Below, in pieces: positions 1 to 7,084 of a stretch of DNA of 21,890 bases. Position 1 is the stretch's first letter. Each line of letters begins with the position of its first letter. The position numbers were made by a program, and so were the translations under genes. The notes under the pieces were generated by a model. The model did no database searches, was not told where the DNA came from, and saw only the letters and a list, made by a program, of their open reading frames with translations. The DNA is from JAWCQZ01 sp964486625 (GTDB taxonomy: Archaea > Halobacteriota > Syntropharchaeia > JACQPP01): contig CAZANW010000035.1 in NCBI GenBank assembly GCA_964486625.1, forward strand, positions 1 through 21,890, written 5' to 3'.

Positions 1-14
1 GCCAGGTTGCCAGC

Positions 15-75
15 GGCGATTCATCCGCCGGGCTGAAGCCCGGGGCGTTCTCGCCTCCCGCCCTGTAAACGCCGC
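15..75 (+). mobile_element. Probable IS200/IS605 (TnpB-type) right-end remnant
   Basis: Seen: a GCGATTCATC segment, a hairpin with arms CCGGGC (28-33) and GCCCGG (38-43) around a TGAA loop, then GGGGCGTTCTCGCC and CTGTAA. From memory, archaeal IS605/IS1341-type elements often have an ATTCATCC-hairpin-GGG-TTCTCGCC arrangement at the end downstream of tnpB, which also forms the 3' part of the omega RNA. No tnpB is visible, so it would lie left of the window or be lost. The assignment rests on remembered pattern similarity, not on an alignment. Confidence 0.45.
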
Positions 76-247
76 GAGTTTTGAATATCCGTTTTTGGAA
101 GTTTTTGCGCATATCTCCTTCATCCCGGTAGGCGTCTCCGCGCGCGGCGATTTTCGGACAACGCTCCCAACGCCTGAGTTGAGACGACACCGCAGCCGAT
201 AGGGGCGCTGGGCCCACGGCCCATCGGAGGCCGCCTCCGGGCAAAAG

Positions 248-256
248 TTTATAAAT
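248..256 (+). promoter_or_regulatory. TATA box of the transporter operon
   Basis: TTTATAAAT, preceded by purine-rich GCAAAAG that could serve as BRE. Its centre is 29 nt upstream of the ATG at 281, the spacing expected for a leaderless or nearly leaderless archaeal transcript. This is why the start at 281 is preferred over upstream in-frame codons that overlap the box. Confidence 0.7.
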
Positions 257-257
257 G

Positions 258-279
258 TGTCGTTATTTTTGTTACGACA
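258..279. promoter_or_regulatory. Inverted-repeat operator candidate, TGTCGT-N10-ACGACA
   Basis: Perfect 6-bp arms separated by 10 AT-rich bases. The repeat fills the space between the TATA box (248-256) and the start codon at 281, where a bound repressor would block initiation. The TrmB-family regulator encoded last in this operon (4106-4855) is the obvious candidate ligand, which would make the operon autoregulated. That link is inference. Confidence 0.55.
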
Positions 280-280
280 A

Positions 281-1426
281 ATGTCAAGAGAAGTGCCCCG
301 GATGGAGAGGGCCTTCACGCGGGTGGCCGGGGTCCAGTACCGCCGCTACCGGCTCATCCTCCTCGCCACGCTCCTCATCACCCTCGTCCTGGGCTCCGGG
401 CTCACCCGCATCTCCCTGGAGACCGATTTCCGCAAGGGGCTGCCCCAGGACATCCCCGTCTTCCAGATGGGGGACAAGATCAGCGCCAAGTTCGGCGGGG
501 AGGACTCCATCCTCATCCTGGCCCGCCTCGACCCGGCCGAGGACGCCCGCGGAGCCCCGAGGGACATCCGCGACCCTCGGGTGCTTGCGTCCCTGGCGGA
601 GCTGGAGTCCCTCCTCCGCCGAGAGGCCGCCATCAACCGCGTGTCCTCGGTGGCTTCGCTGCTCCCGCGGGCCCCCGCGACCCTGGAGGAGTCGAAGGCG
701 CTCCTGGCCGCCGCCCCCGGGGCCGGCCAGTTCTTCAACCCCGACTTCTCGGCGACCCTGCTGTTCGCGACCTCCTCCCTGGGCGGGGGCCAGGCCAAGG
801 TCCAAGAGGCGTCGGACCTGATCCAGAGACGCGTCGCCGAGGTGCCCCGGCCCCCCGGACTCCAGTTCACCGTGACCGGGACCCCGGTCCTGCAAAATCT
901 GATGTTTGGACTCCTGATCAGCGATACGCTGTTCACCCTGAGCCTCACGGCGGTCCTCATCTATGTGTTCCTTTGGGTGACTCACCGCTCCCCGACCCGG
1001 GCCGCCCTCCTCTTCGTGCCTCTGGGCCTGGGCGTGGCCTGGACCTTCGGCGCCATGGGGTGGCTCGGCATCCCCCTCTCCTTCGGGACGGTGTTCCTGG
1101 CCCCCCTCCTCATCGGGCTCGGCTGCGAGTACGGCGCCTTCCTCCTCTCCCGCTACCACGAGGCCCGGGCCGCCGGGGCCGGCCAGGAGGACGCCCTGCG
1201 GACCGCCCTGGGAAACGTGGGGGCCGCCCAGTTCGGCTCGGCCTCCACCACCGTGGCGGGGTTCGGGGTCCTCATGACCGCCTCCATGCCGGTCATCCAG
1301 CAGTTGGGGGCCACCACCGCGCTGGGCATCGGCCTCACCTTCCTGGCCTCGGTCTTCATCAATCCCGCCGTGATTCTCGCCGAGGAGAACTTCGCCGCCC
1401 GGCGGCGCGGGAGGGCGGCCCCGTGA
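281..1426 (+). CDS. RND/MMPL-family transporter, N-terminal half (six helices)
   Basis: Membrane transporter of the RND superfamily, MMPL/HAE3-like, 381 aa. Seen: a membrane helix at about residues 25-42, a long external domain (about 45-205) with the family-like phrase TDFRKGLPQDIPV, then about five helices. The fourth-helix motif that usually reads GIGIDYG is GLGCEYG here, so the proton-relay Asp is Glu. The C-terminus is RRRGRAAP. The ATG at 281 fits the TATA spacing; ATG 302 is an alternative. The stop overlaps the GTG of the next gene (GTGA), which encodes the matching second half, so the two probably form one pump by hetero-assembly. HAE3-type substrates include hydrophobic compounds such as lipids or hopanoids; the substrate here is unknown. 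Confidence 0.85.
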   Translation: MSREVPRMERAFTRVAGVQYRRYRLILLATLLITLVLGSGLTRISLETDFRKGLPQDIPVFQMGDKISAKFGGEDSILILARLDPAEDARGAPRDIRDPRVLASLAELESLLRREAAINRVSSVASLLPRAPATLEESKALLAAAPGAGQFFNPDFSATLLFATSSLGGGQAKVQEASDLIQRRVAEVPRPPGLQFTVTGTPVLQNLMFGLLISDTLFTLSLTAVLIYVFLWVTHRSPTRAALLFVPLGLGVAWTFGAMGWLGIPLSFGTVFLAPLLIGLGCEYGAFLLSRYHEARAAGAGQEDALRTALGNVGAAQFGSASTTVAGFGVLMTASMPVIQQLGATTALGIGLTFLASVFINPAVILAEENFAARRRGRAAP

Positions 1427-2562
1427 CCCTCAAGGGCCGGGTGGCGTCGGCCATCGCCCGCCACCCCCGAACCATGCTCGCGGGGGTGGCGGTCGCTTCC
1501 CTCCTCCTCATGATGGCCTCGTCCGGCATCGGCTCCCAGAGCTGGAGCTTCAAGGGTGCCCTCCCCGACGACATCCCGGCTATCAACGCTCTGAACTTCA
1601 TCGAGGACCAGTTCGGGGGCAGCGGGAGCGCCTTCTTCGCCCTGGAGGTCGCGCCCGCCTCGGGGGGGTCCGATGAGGTCCGGGACGTGCGGGACCCGCG
1701 GGCCCTAGAGTATGCGGACCTCCTGGCCCGAAAAGCCCTCCAGATTCCCGACGTGGTCGGGGCTTCCAGCGCCGCCGACCTGGTGAAGGCCCCGGGCGGG
1801 GCCCGGGTCCCCAACACCCTCCGGGAGGCGAAGGAGCTCCTCGACCGGAACCCTCTCGCGGGCCAGTATGTGAGCCCCGACGCGACCCTGTCGCTCGTGA
1901 GGCTCCGCGTCCGGGAGGACGCCGACAACCTCGCCCTGGCCGCCGACCTGGAGTCGGTCCTCCGCTCCCCCCCGCCCGCCGGCGTCGTCGCATCCCTGGC
2001 CGGGGAGCCCGCGGAGCGGGCGGCCCAGCAGCAGCTCATCGGCCAGACCATGGGGAGCACCACGGGGCTGAGCCTGCTCCTCATCTTCCTCCTGGTCATC
2101 CTGACCTTCATGAGTGTCCGCTTCGGCATCCTCCCCATGGTCACCATCGTCTTGGGTTTCCTCTGGACCTTCGGCCTCGTGGGGGCCCTTGGCATGCCCC
2201 TCAACCCGGGGACCAGCGCGGTCTTCTCCATGATCATGGGCATCGGCATCGACTTCGGAATCCAGATTACCATGCGCTACCGCATCGAGAAGAGGGCCGC
2301 GGAACCGGTGGAAGCCATGGAGCGCACGCTCTCGGGGACGCTGGCCCCCCTCCTCGTCACGACCTTCGCGGCGCTCATCGGCTTCCGGGCCATGGGCCTC
2401 GGCCAGATCAAGTGGCTGGCCGACATGGGAACCATCCTGACCCTCGGGGTCGCCTCCAGCATGGCCGCGGCCATCATGGCCGTGCCGCCCCTCCTCCTGC
2501 TGACCGAGCGGAGGCGGCGGCCCGTCCCCGCCCCGGACCGGGAGGTGACGGCGGCCCCGTGA
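1423..2562 (+). CDS. RND/MMPL-family transporter, C-terminal half
   Basis: 379 aa, starting at the GTG inside the GTGA overlap with the first half. Seen: a first helix at about residues 17-37, an external domain with SFKGALPDDIPAIN (parallel to the same region of the first half), then five helices. The relay motif GIGIDFGIQ keeps the Asp, unlike the first half. The basic tail is followed by a GTGA overlap with the next gene. Most archaeal relatives are single proteins of about 750 aa or more, so this is a split version. The clean overlap, the same as at the other junctions of this operon, argues for a real gene split rather than a sequencing frameshift. Confidence 0.85.
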   Translation: MTLKGRVASAIARHPRTMLAGVAVASLLLMMASSGIGSQSWSFKGALPDDIPAINALNFIEDQFGGSGSAFFALEVAPASGGSDEVRDVRDPRALEYADLLARKALQIPDVVGASSAADLVKAPGGARVPNTLREAKELLDRNPLAGQYVSPDATLSLVRLRVREDADNLALAADLESVLRSPPPAGVVASLAGEPAERAAQQQLIGQTMGSTTGLSLLLIFLLVILTFMSVRFGILPMVTIVLGFLWTFGLVGALGMPLNPGTSAVFSMIMGIGIDFGIQITMRYRIEKRAAEPVEAMERTLSGTLAPLLVTTFAALIGFRAMGLGQIKWLADMGTILTLGVASSMAAAIMAVPPLLLLTERRRRPVPAPDREVTAAP

Positions 2563-4109
2563 AGCGCGTCCTGGGGGTCCTCCTGCTCCTCGCCCTCCTC
2601 GGGCCCGCCTCGGCCCAGACCCTGGGCGTGGGCTACACGACGGTCCCGAGCCAGCCCCAGGCGGGCCAGGAGTTCATCCTGAACGTGGTGGTCACCAACT
2701 CGGGCACCGCCGCCGCATCCGGGGTCGAGGTGGGAGTCTCGACTTTCGATCTCGGCCTGGAGGTCCTCAGGCAGAGCACCGTCCGCATCGGCGACCTGGC
2801 GGCGGGGTCCGCCGCCGCCCCGTTCAAGTTCCGGGCCGCGGCCCCGGGCCTCTACGAGGTCCGGGTCTCGGTGGCCTACGGGGCGGGCGGCGCCACGCCG
2901 TCGGGCGTCAACACCCGCTTCTACGTCCAGGTCTACCAGACCTCCAATTTCCTGCTCCGCGACGTGACCTATGACCGCTCCCCCGAGCCGGGGGCCAGCT
3001 TCCGGGCCACCCTCCGCCTCCTGAAGCTGGGCCAGGGAGCGCGGGACGTCTTCGTCGAGCCCCAGACCAAGGGCGTCTCCTCCGGCGCCCAGCCCCAGCA
3101 GGTCTCGGCCATCGGGACCAACAAGGCCTACCTCGCCACCTGGGCCGCGGGGGAGGAGAAGGCGGTGGCCTTCGACCTCTTCGTGGAGAGCGGGACGGCC
3201 CCCGGAGTGCTGGTCCTGCCCGTCGCCATCCGCTACCTGGACAACGTGGCCCAGTCCCAGGCCGAGAACCTCTCCGTGGGCATCGACGTCCGGTCCCGGC
3301 CCCGCATCGCCATCACGAAGGTGGAGAGCGACCCCGCCGAACTCAAAGCGGGGACCACCTTCGCCAAACTCATCCTCAAGGTGGACAACAGCGGCGCCGC
3401 GGACGCCAAGTTCCTCAAGATGACCCTGAGGCCGGAACTGCCCTTCGAATTGTCGCGCTCCTACCGGCAGGTGGCGGACCTGGGCCTCTTGAAGTCCGGG
3501 TCCGGCACCACCGCCACCTTCTTCGTGGACGTGAAACCCGGGGCCCGGGCGGGGGGCTACCTCCTGCCCCTGGAAATCGGCTACCAGGACACCACCGGGC
3601 GGGAGTTCTCCGAGAACGCGACGGTCGAGGTGGTCCTCAAGGAGAAGCCCGACTTCGCGGTGGTCGGGACCCGGTCGGTGCCCGATAACCTCTCGCCGGG
3701 GTCCAAGGCCCAGCTCCGGGTCCAAATCCAGAACACCGGAAACGAGAAGGCCGAGTCGGTGAGCCTCCGGGCCGTCGGCGAGGCCGAGCTCCCCTTCGTC
3801 TTCACCTCCAAGAGCGACTTGGTGGGCGCCCTCCGCCCCGGGGAGACGGGCGAGGCGGCCCTCGCGCTGGAGGTCAAAGGGAGCGCGGCGCCCAAGGCCT
3901 ACAACCTGGATGTGGAGATTCGCGCCACCGGAGACCGGGACATCAGCGACACCAACGTCTACGTCGTGTCCCGAACCGTGGCGATTGCGGTGGCCGAGGG
4001 GAGCGGGCCGGGCGCGGGTCCCCTGGCGGGGGGCCTGGTGCTCCTGGGCGTCGCATACATCGCATACCGGAACCGCCATAAACTCCGGGCCCGCCTCGGC
4101 AGGCCGTGA
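2559..4109 (+). CDS. Secreted, membrane-anchored CARDB/COG1361-like surface protein
   Basis: 516 aa, start GTG at 2559 (GTGA overlap). Seen: a signal peptide (residues 1-20, MKRVLGVLLLLALLGPASAQ), several Ig-like beta-rich repeats with the recurring phrases NSGTAAASGVEV, NSGAADAKFLKM and NTGNEKAESVSL, and a C-terminal helix (GPLAGGLVLLGVAYIAY) followed by a basic cytoplasmic tail. This is the layout of COG1361/CARDB surface proteins. From general knowledge, such proteins often sit next to MMPL-type transporters in archaea and may act as the extracellular accessory part. It is coupled to the regulator gene by a third GTGA overlap. Confidence 0.8.
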   Translation: MKRVLGVLLLLALLGPASAQTLGVGYTTVPSQPQAGQEFILNVVVTNSGTAAASGVEVGVSTFDLGLEVLRQSTVRIGDLAAGSAAAPFKFRAAAPGLYEVRVSVAYGAGGATPSGVNTRFYVQVYQTSNFLLRDVTYDRSPEPGASFRATLRLLKLGQGARDVFVEPQTKGVSSGAQPQQVSAIGTNKAYLATWAAGEEKAVAFDLFVESGTAPGVLVLPVAIRYLDNVAQSQAENLSVGIDVRSRPRIAITKVESDPAELKAGTTFAKLILKVDNSGAADAKFLKMTLRPELPFELSRSYRQVADLGLLKSGSGTTATFFVDVKPGARAGGYLLPLEIGYQDTTGREFSENATVEVVLKEKPDFAVVGTRSVPDNLSPGSKAQLRVQIQNTGNEKAESVSLRAVGEAELPFVFTSKSDLVGALRPGETGEAALALEVKGSAAPKAYNLDVEIRATGDRDISDTNVYVVSRTVAIAVAEGSGPGAGPLAGGLVLLGVAYIAYRNRHKLRARLGRP

Positions 4110-4855
4110 CCGCGAAGGAAGCGCTGGAGCGCCTGAGGGACCTGGGTCTCACGCAGTACGAGGCTGCCGTCTACCTGGGCCTCCTGCGGCGCGAGTCGGC
4201 CCCCGCAGGGGAGCTCCACGCCCTCTCGGGAGTCCCCCGCACGGCGGTCTACGACGCGGTCCGGCGGCTCCAGGAGAAGGGCCTCGTCGAGGTCTCCCGG
4301 GGGAGGCCCGAGCGATACCGGGCCGTGGACCCGGAGCTCTGCATCGAGACCCTCCGGAGGCGGCGGGCCGAGGCCGAGAGGAGCGCCCTCTCTCTGATGC
4401 GGGCCATCCCGCGGGAGGAGCGCTCCGAAGAGGTGAAGGAGGCGGTGTGGGTCATCCGCGGCCCCTCCAAGATTGAGGAACGCATCCGCTCTCTCCTGCG
4501 GGACGCCCGCAAATCCATCGCTCTGGACTGTTTCTCCGACTCGGCGTTCTTGAGGCCCTACATCCCCCTACTCCGCGGAAAAACCAAGACCGGGGTCTCC
4601 GTGCGAATCGTGGGCGGAGACGACGCACGGGCCCTGGCCCGGGACCTCCCCCGGACCGAAATCCGGATTGAGGAAGCAGGAACATACGGGAAGAGAGGCA
4701 TCGGCCTGCTGGTGGACGACCGGCAGGCCCTCGTCCACCACGCCGGCGGCCCCGATGACCCCTCCCTGGCGCTCTGGGTGACGGGGGAGGCCTCGGTCTC
4801 CCTCGTCCGCATGTTCTTCGAAATGCGCTGGAAGGGCTTGAGAGCGGGCTGCTGA
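4106..4855 (+). CDS. TrmB-family transcriptional regulator
   Basis: 249 aa, start GTG at 4106 in a GTGA overlap. Seen: an N-terminal winged helix (about residues 1-70) with the family signature LGLTQYEAAVYLGLL and the recognition helix region SGVPRTAVYDAVRRL. A helical linker (71-105) is followed by a C-terminal effector domain (about 110-245) with VWVIRGPSKIEERIRSLLRDA and SIALDC, like the TrmB sensor domain that binds sugars or other ligands. As the last gene of the transporter operon it probably controls that operon through the inverted repeat at 258-279. The ligand is unknown. Confidence 0.88.
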   Translation: MTAKEALERLRDLGLTQYEAAVYLGLLRRESAPAGELHALSGVPRTAVYDAVRRLQEKGLVEVSRGRPERYRAVDPELCIETLRRRRAEAERSALSLMRAIPREERSEEVKEAVWVIRGPSKIEERIRSLLRDARKSIALDCFSDSAFLRPYIPLLRGKTKTGVSVRIVGGDDARALARDLPRTEIRIEEAGTYGKRGIGLLVDDRQALVHHAGGPDDPSLALWVTGEASVSLVRMFFEMRWKGLRAGC

Positions 4856-4930
4856 ACTTCGCGGCCTGTATGTGGAACGGTTCACAAGCCCATGGAATCG
4901 GTTACCTCGATGGCGCTTTCTGCCGGCGAG

Positions 4931-5881
4931 TTACCGCTTCCGAAGCCCCTCCTTCTTCAGCCGGTAGAGCACCTCTTCCTGCAGGAGGCTGTTGTGGTGG
5001 GTCACGTCGGCCAGCAGTCCCACGACCACCACCTGCGCCCCGAGGAGGATGAGGAGCGCCGAGAGAATCGCCGAGGGGACGAACCCGCCCACGGCCCCGG
5101 TCTGGAGGAAGTGGAGGAGGACCCGGAGGCCGATGAGGAGCCCGGCGGTGAGGAGGAGCCCCCCCAAGTAGAGGAAGGTCCTCAGCGGGCGGTGGTAGAG
5201 GTAGGCGCGGAGAATCGTGGCCCCCGCCCGGCGGGCGTAGGACCAGACCCCCCGGATGAGGCGCGACTCCCCCCCCTTCCTCTTCCGGAAGGTGACCGGG
5301 GCCTCCACCACATGGAGCCCCTTCTGGGAGGCCTGGATGAGGGTCTCCTGGACGTAGGTGTAGGGGGAGAAGATGGACATCCGGAGGGCCGCCTCGCGGG
5401 AGAAGGCCCGGAAGCCGGTCTGGGCGTCGGTGATGGGGAGCCCCGTGAGCCACCGGGTGGTGCGGGTGGCGAGCCGATTCCCCCACCGCTTCGAGAGGGT
5501 CATCTCTTCGATGGTCCCGGCGAACCTGGAACCGAGGACGATGTCCGCCTCGCCCCGCAGGAGGGGGGCCACGAGGGCGGGAATCTCCGCTCCCGAATAC
5601 TGCCCGTCGGCGTCGACGTTCACGACGATGTCCGCCCCGCGCGCCAGGGCGGCGTCGAGGCCCGCCTGGAATGCGGGGGCGAGCCCCCGGTGGTGCCGGA
5701 AGACCACCACATCGTCCGCCCCGGCCGCGCGCGCCTCCTCCGCGGTCCGGTCGGTGGAGCCGTCGCTGACGACGACGACCACGACCTCCTCGATCCCCTC
5801 GACCTTGCGGGGGATGGTGCGGACCACCTCCGCGACCGTCGCCTCCTCGTTGTGGGCGGGAATGGTGACGACCAGCTTCAT
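4931..5881 (-). CDS. Family 2 glycosyltransferase, dolichol-phosphate mannose synthase-like, with C-terminal helices
   Basis: 316 aa from ATG 5881. Seen: a GT-A fold starting MKLVVTIPAHNEEATV, VSDGSTDRT (40-46), DxD motif DAD (90-92, in NVDADGQY), GSRF (117-120), and the acceptor-side segment TDAQTGFRAFSR (151-162). Two hydrophobic helices follow at about 236-259 and 266-292. This fits transfer of a sugar from a nucleotide sugar to a polyprenyl phosphate on the cytoplasmic membrane face, feeding N-glycosylation or surface polysaccharide. The start at 5881 is preferred because the family begins here and the TATA-like CTTTATC (5912-5917) is too close to the upstream ATG 5908. The gene is divergent from 5982. 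Confidence 0.87.
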   Translation of the reverse strand: MKLVVTIPAHNEEATVAEVVRTIPRKVEGIEEVVVVVVSDGSTDRTAEEARAAGADDVVVFRHHRGLAPAFQAGLDAALARGADIVVNVDADGQYSGAEIPALVAPLLRGEADIVLGSRFAGTIEEMTLSKRWGNRLATRTTRWLTGLPITDAQTGFRAFSREAALRMSIFSPYTYVQETLIQASQKGLHVVEAPVTFRKRKGGESRLIRGVWSYARRAGATILRAYLYHRPLRTFLYLGGLLLTAGLLIGLRVLLHFLQTGAVGGFVPSAILSALLILLGAQVVVVGLLADVTHHNSLLQEEVLYRLKKEGLRKR

Positions 5882-5911
5882 CTCGGGAGGGCGGGAAGGG
5901 GCGGCCATATG

Positions 5912-5961
5912 CTTTATCCCCACTGCAAACGGTCAGGCCCCTGAGGGGCCTGACCTTTTAC
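5912..5961. promoter_or_regulatory. Divergent promoter pair with central 25-bp palindrome
   Basis: The minus-strand TATA-like element is at 5912-5917 (reads GATAAAG) and the plus-strand TATA-like TTTTACC is at 5956-5962, 25 nt before ATG 5982. Between them a palindrome, GGTCAGGCCCC-TGA-GGGGCCTGACC, occupies 5931-5955 with perfect 11-bp arms. No gene ends here, so a terminator is unlikely; a shared operator for both directions is the better reading. Confidence 0.55.
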
Positions 5962-5981
5962 CCCACAACCCTACTGCTCCG

Positions 5982-7058
5982 ATGGCCACAGGCTCCCCGT
6001 CGAGTTCCAGGGGAGGGGGGAAAGGGGTCGAGGGGACGGGGGGAGGGAGCTCCGCCTCCTCCCCCAAGTCCCTCGCCTACCTCACCTCCCGGGTCCGCCT
6101 CTGGACAGGCTCTCCCTTCCGGCAGGAGTTCCTGGCCCGGGAGCCCTCCTTCCGGGCAAGCGACGTGGCGTTCGGCTTCCCGAAGCGCCACGCCCTCCTC
6201 CGGGCCGCCCTCGACGCCTTCTACGACGCCGACCTCCGCCTCGATGCGGAGAGCGAGCGGGAGGACGCCCGCATCCTCCTGAAGCAGGTGGAGCGGAGGC
6301 TCGCCGCGGTCCGGGAGGCGGCCGACCACTTCGACCACTTGGCGGCGGGGGAGGAGCGGGCCCGCGCCGAGGCCCGGGAGTTCTCCGGGGCGATGGCCGA
6401 ACTGGCGGGCGAGGGGCGGAAGGCCCTCCTCCAGGGCCAGGAGGCGGTGGAGGGGCTGAAGCAGGCGGTGGACCGGACCTTGAAGCAGACTTTCCTGGAG
6501 CCCGAGAAGGTGACCCAGATGACTCTCCAGCGGGACCCCGCCCTGGAGGCCTACCTGAAGGTCTCCAGCGCGGCCAAGAAGTGGAAGGCGGCCGCCGAGA
6601 GGGTGGAGGCGGCGTGGAGGCGGGGGGCCGCGGCGTTCGCGGGGGTCGTGGAGAACGAGGGGAACCCGCCCGAGGTCCTCAAGCTCCACCCCGAACTCCT
6701 GAAGGCCGCCGACGAACTGGCCAGCGCCGCGGAGCCGGTCCAAGGGGTCAAGGGGGACATCTCCCTCTTCGAGGAGTATGCGAAGAGGGTCGGGGCCCAC
6801 CCCCACCTCCTCCAGGCCGCGGAGGCCGCCGCCCGCCTCGGGCCCCCCTTCGAGAGCCTGGAGAAGGTCCGGGGCCGGATGAAGTTGAGGAAGGTCCCCG
6901 ACTCCCGGCCCGTGGACCCGGCAGCCCGGGCCCGCTTCCTCGAATTGAACCGGGGGTTCCCCTGGATCGAGGAGTACCGGAAGATCCTGGCCTACGGAGA
7001 GGCCCTGCGGAACCGGCTGGCCCAGAGGATGGAGGAGACCGCCCCGAAAAAAATTTAA
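5982..7058 (+). CDS. Unknown alanine/glutamate/arginine-rich helical protein
   Basis: 358 aa; I do not recognise the family. The ATG at 5982 is about 25 nt from a TATA-like TTTTACC, so it is probably leaderless. Seen: a low-complexity Ser/Gly N-terminus (1-28), a region with YLTSRVRLWTGSPFRQEFLAREPSF, then long charged helices with coiled-coil character (about 85-180, EDARILLKQVERRLAAVREAADHF onward), more helices to about 300, and a basic C-terminus ending APKKI. No signal peptide or membrane segment. It ends 26 bp before gyrA, and the gyrA TATA box overlaps its stop. A structural or DNA-associated role is possible but unsupported. Confidence 0.75.
   Translation: MATGSPSSSRGGGKGVEGTGGGSSASSPKSLAYLTSRVRLWTGSPFRQEFLAREPSFRASDVAFGFPKRHALLRAALDAFYDADLRLDAESEREDARILLKQVERRLAAVREAADHFDHLAAGEERARAEAREFSGAMAELAGEGRKALLQGQEAVEGLKQAVDRTLKQTFLEPEKVTQMTLQRDPALEAYLKVSSAAKKWKAAAERVEAAWRRGAAAFAGVVENEGNPPEVLKLHPELLKAADELASAAEPVQGVKGDISLFEEYAKRVGAHPHLLQAAEAAARLGPPFESLEKVRGRMKLRKVPDSRPVDPAARARFLELNRGFPWIEEYRKILAYGEALRNRLAQRMEETAPKKI
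7048..7058 (+). promoter_or_regulatory. TATA box of gyrA
   Basis: AAAAAAATTTAA, embedded in the last codons and stop of the preceding gene. Its centre is about 30 nt upstream of the gyrA ATG at 7085. This suggests gyrA has its own promoter despite the 26-bp gap. Confidence 0.55.
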
Positions 7059-7084
7059 CAGGTCCGCCCCCTCCGGCCCCACGG

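Noticed and set aside
1..280. A coding region in the first 280 bp
   Set aside because: No frame shows a plausible protein; only the IS605-like end, AT-rich promoter DNA and the operator are supported.
1415..1430. A sequencing frameshift splitting one RND protein
   Set aside because: Three junctions of the operon share the same GTGA overlap and each half is complete in itself, so a natural split is more likely; reads could still overturn this.
2277..4079. A 600-codon minus-strand open frame opposite the surface-protein gene
   Set aside because: Low-complexity composition and full overlap with a gene that has a signal peptide, repeats and coupled overlaps.
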